Source: Gryllus longicercus
Lineage: Eukaryota > Arthropoda > Insecta > Orthoptera > Gryllidae
Length of the DNA stretch: 64,000 nt
Assembly (NCBI GenBank): GCA_038098605.1
Contig: JAZDUA010000322.1
Coordinates: 1,698,675 to 1,762,674 of the forward strand
Direction: 5' to 3'
In this document: one piece after another, positions 61,591 to 64,000 of the stretch
How the letters are laid out: each line of letters opens with the position of its first letter
Numbering within the stretch: the first letter of the stretch is position 1
Notes under the pieces: model-generated
Told to the model about the DNA's origin: nothing
The model's input: only the letters and a program-made list of their open reading frames with translations
Databases searched by the model: none
Made by a program: the position numbers and the translations under genes

Positions 61591-64000
61591 TGAGCCCTTA
61601 TAGGTTTCACCAGCCTGAGTCTTATCGTCAAATACGATGTAATTAATCTTAAGAAGGAATAAACTAAAAAAATAATTACAAAAGTATCTATTTAAATATC
61701 TAGCATCTTCAGACTGAGACCTTGAAGGTTCCAACAGTCTGATACCTAATTCATACTACCTGTACACTTAAATTATGTAAAATATACTAAGCTAGATGAA
61801 AAATTAACAAGGAAACGTATCTCTCCATTTATGTAAAATGTTCCAGACTGCGCCCTGTAAGTCCTAGCTTAATACAGCTATTTTGTCTAATATACATTTT
61901 AACCTCCCATAATTCTAATAAATAATCACCTGATAATTAATTTACATTTTTGAATTAACAAATTAGCAACTACTCTCAACTCGGTCATACTACTCTCTTA
62001 CTATTATAAAAAAATTAACCACTAACTGTGGTAAACTAAACTAATACAAACTATTGAAATATTGTTTTATGTACTAATGTGACAATATTCAGACTGAGCC
62101 CTTATAGGTTTCACCAGCCTGAGTCATATCGTCAAATACGATGTAATTAACCTTAAGAAAGAATAAACTAAAAAAATAATTACAAAAGTATCTATTTAAA
62201 TATCAAGCATCTTCAGACTGAGACCTGGAAGGTGCCAACAGTCTGATACCTAATTCATTCTATCTGTACACTTAAAATATTTAAAATTTACTAAGCTAGA
62301 TGAAAAATTAACAAAAAAACGTATCTCATCATTTATGATAAATAATCTAGAATCAGCCCATTAAGTCCAAGCCTAATACAGCTACTTTCTCTAATATACA
62401 TTATAACATCCCATAATGCTAATAAATAATCACCTGATAATTAATTTTTTATTTTGATTAACTGATCAGCAACTACTCCCACATAGTAATACCAGCTCTC
62501 TTACTATTATAAAACAATTAACCACTAACTATGATAAACTACACTAATACAAACTATTGAAATATTGTTTTATGTACTAATGTGACAATATTCAGACTGA
62601 GCCCTTATAGGTTTCACCAGCCTGAGTCTTATCATCAAAAACCATGTAATTAAATCTTAAGAAGTAATAAACTAAAAAAAAAATTACAAAAGTAGCTATT
62701 TAAATATCTAACATCATCAGACTGAGACCTGGAAGGTTCCAACAGTCTGATACCTAATTCATATTACCTGTACACTTAAAATATGTAAAATTTACTAAGC
62801 TAAATGAAAAACTAACAAGCAAATTTATGTCACCATTTATGTTAAATAATCCAGACTGAGCCCTGTATGTGCTAGCCTAATACAGCTATTTTCTCTAATA
62901 AACATTTTAACCTCCCATAATGCTAATAAATAATCACCTGATAATTAATTTTTTATTTTTTAATTAACTGATAAGCAACTACTCCCACATTGTAATACCA
63001 GCTCTCTTACTATTATAAAACAATTAATCACTATGATAAACTACACTAATACAAACTATTGAAATATTGTTTTATGTACTAATGTGACAATATTCAGACT
63101 GAGCCCTTATAGGTTTCACAGCCTGAATCGTATCGTCAAATACGATGTAATTAATCTTAAGAAGGAACAAACTAAAAAACTATTACAAAAGTATCTATTT
63201 AAATATCTAGCATCTTCAGACTGAGACCTTGAAGGTTCCAACAGTCTGATACCTAATTCATACTACCTGTACACTTAAATTATGTAAAATTTACTAAGCT
63301 AGATGAAAAATTAACAAGAAAACGTATCTCACCATTTATGTAAATATTCCAGACTGAGCCCTGTAAGTCCTAGCTCAATACAGCTATTTTGTCTAATATA
63401 CATTTTAACCTCCCATAATTCTAATAAATAATCACCTGATAATTAATTTACATTTTTGAATTAACAAATTAGCAACTACTCTCAACTCGGTCATACTACT
63501 CTCTTACTATTATAAAAAAATTAACCACTAACTATGGTAAACTAAACTAATACAAACTATTGAAATATTGTTTTATGTACTAATGTGACAATATTCAGAC
63601 TGAGCCCTTATAGGTTTCACCAGCCTGAGTCATATCGTCAAATACGATGTAATTAACCTTAAGAAAGAATAAACTAAAAAAATAATTACAAAAGTATCTA
63701 TTTAAATATCAAGCATCTTCAGACTGAGACCTGGAAGGTGCCAACAGTCTAATACCTAATTCATTTCTATCTGTACACTTAAAATATTTAAAATTTACTA
63801 AGCTAGATGAAAAATTAACAAAAAAACGTATCTCATCATTTATGATAAATAATCTAGAATCAGCCCATTAAGTCCAAGCCTAATACAGCTACTTTCTCTA
63901 ATATACATTATAACATCCCATAATGCTAATAAATAATCACCTGATAATTAATTTTTTATTTTTGAATAACTGATCAGCAACTACTCCCACATAGTAATAC

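Larger units (their letters stand above)
30550..64000 (+). repeat. Homogenised satellite array, ~505-bp four-monomer higher-order repeat
   Basis: Roughly 65 tandem units. Each has four related monomers of about 123-132 bp, marked by: A, CAGACTGAGCCCTTATAGG; B, CAGACTGAGACCTGGAAGG; C, CCAGACTGAGCCCTGTAAG; D, CAACTACTCCCACATTG or CAACTACTCTCAACTCGG. Box A falls at 32078, 32585, 33087, 33590, 34095, 34600, 35104, 35610, 36114 and 36621, giving a period of 502-507 bp. In one unit A, B, C and D lie near 33590, 33714, 33846 and 33972. Variants of C and D recur in patterns that reveal larger blocks. The array is still running at the window end. No gene is present. Confidence 0.95.

Noticed and set aside
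30550..64000. CRISPR-like or minisatellite gene array
   Set aside because: There are no short identical repeats with unique spacers. All sequence is repeat, with four related monomers per 505-bp unit and no coding frame.

Overview
This is nuclear DNA of an invertebrate, very probably an arthropod. A decayed mitochondrial cytochrome b copy reads TGA as Trp. An R1-clade non-LTR element, other arthropod-type retroelements, tRNA-derived SINEs and a spliced conserved gene are present. DNA is AT-rich. I see nothing bacterial and no virus. The species cannot be named from sequence alone. Layout. 1-844: nuclear copy of mitochondrial cytb, joined directly to 845-2262, a decayed antisense LINE. 3497-4494: broken copy of a transposon-derived gene. 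4962-11518: six exons of one spliced gene with perfectly matching intron phases, the LAS1 (LAS1L) ribosome-biogenesis nuclease; its 5' exons are not identified. Its introns hold a SINE and copies of a dispersed repeat that also occurs beside the next gene. 13190-16475: a DNA transposon with imperfect inverted ends and an intact 596-codon antisense ORF whose C-terminal two thirds align with the catalytic core of RAG1/Transib recombinases, including the DDE triad and the CxxC...HxxxxH zinc ligands. 16787-24800: one decayed antisense hAT transposase gene cut into three pieces by nested insertions. These are two LINE copies of one family, a palindromic Penelope-like fragment with a hammerhead-like motif inside the first, and an R1-clade element and a SINE inside the second. 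25160-25920: a two-unit tandem repeat. About 26990 to the window end: a satellite array of at least 37 kb. Its left edge consists of old, diverged monomers of about 125 bp invaded by a LINE fragment. Its interior is a homogenised four-monomer higher-order repeat of about 505 bp, itself amplified in blocks of about 1.5 kb. Reading. The window runs from a gene-bearing segment through a transposon-dense buffer into a large satellite block, as at a heterochromatin or pericentromere boundary. The two items most worth following are the apparently complete RAG1-like transposase and the satellite, whose edge-to-core age gradient resembles the alpha-satellite pattern. All family assignments were made by eye from remembered motifs; no search was run.
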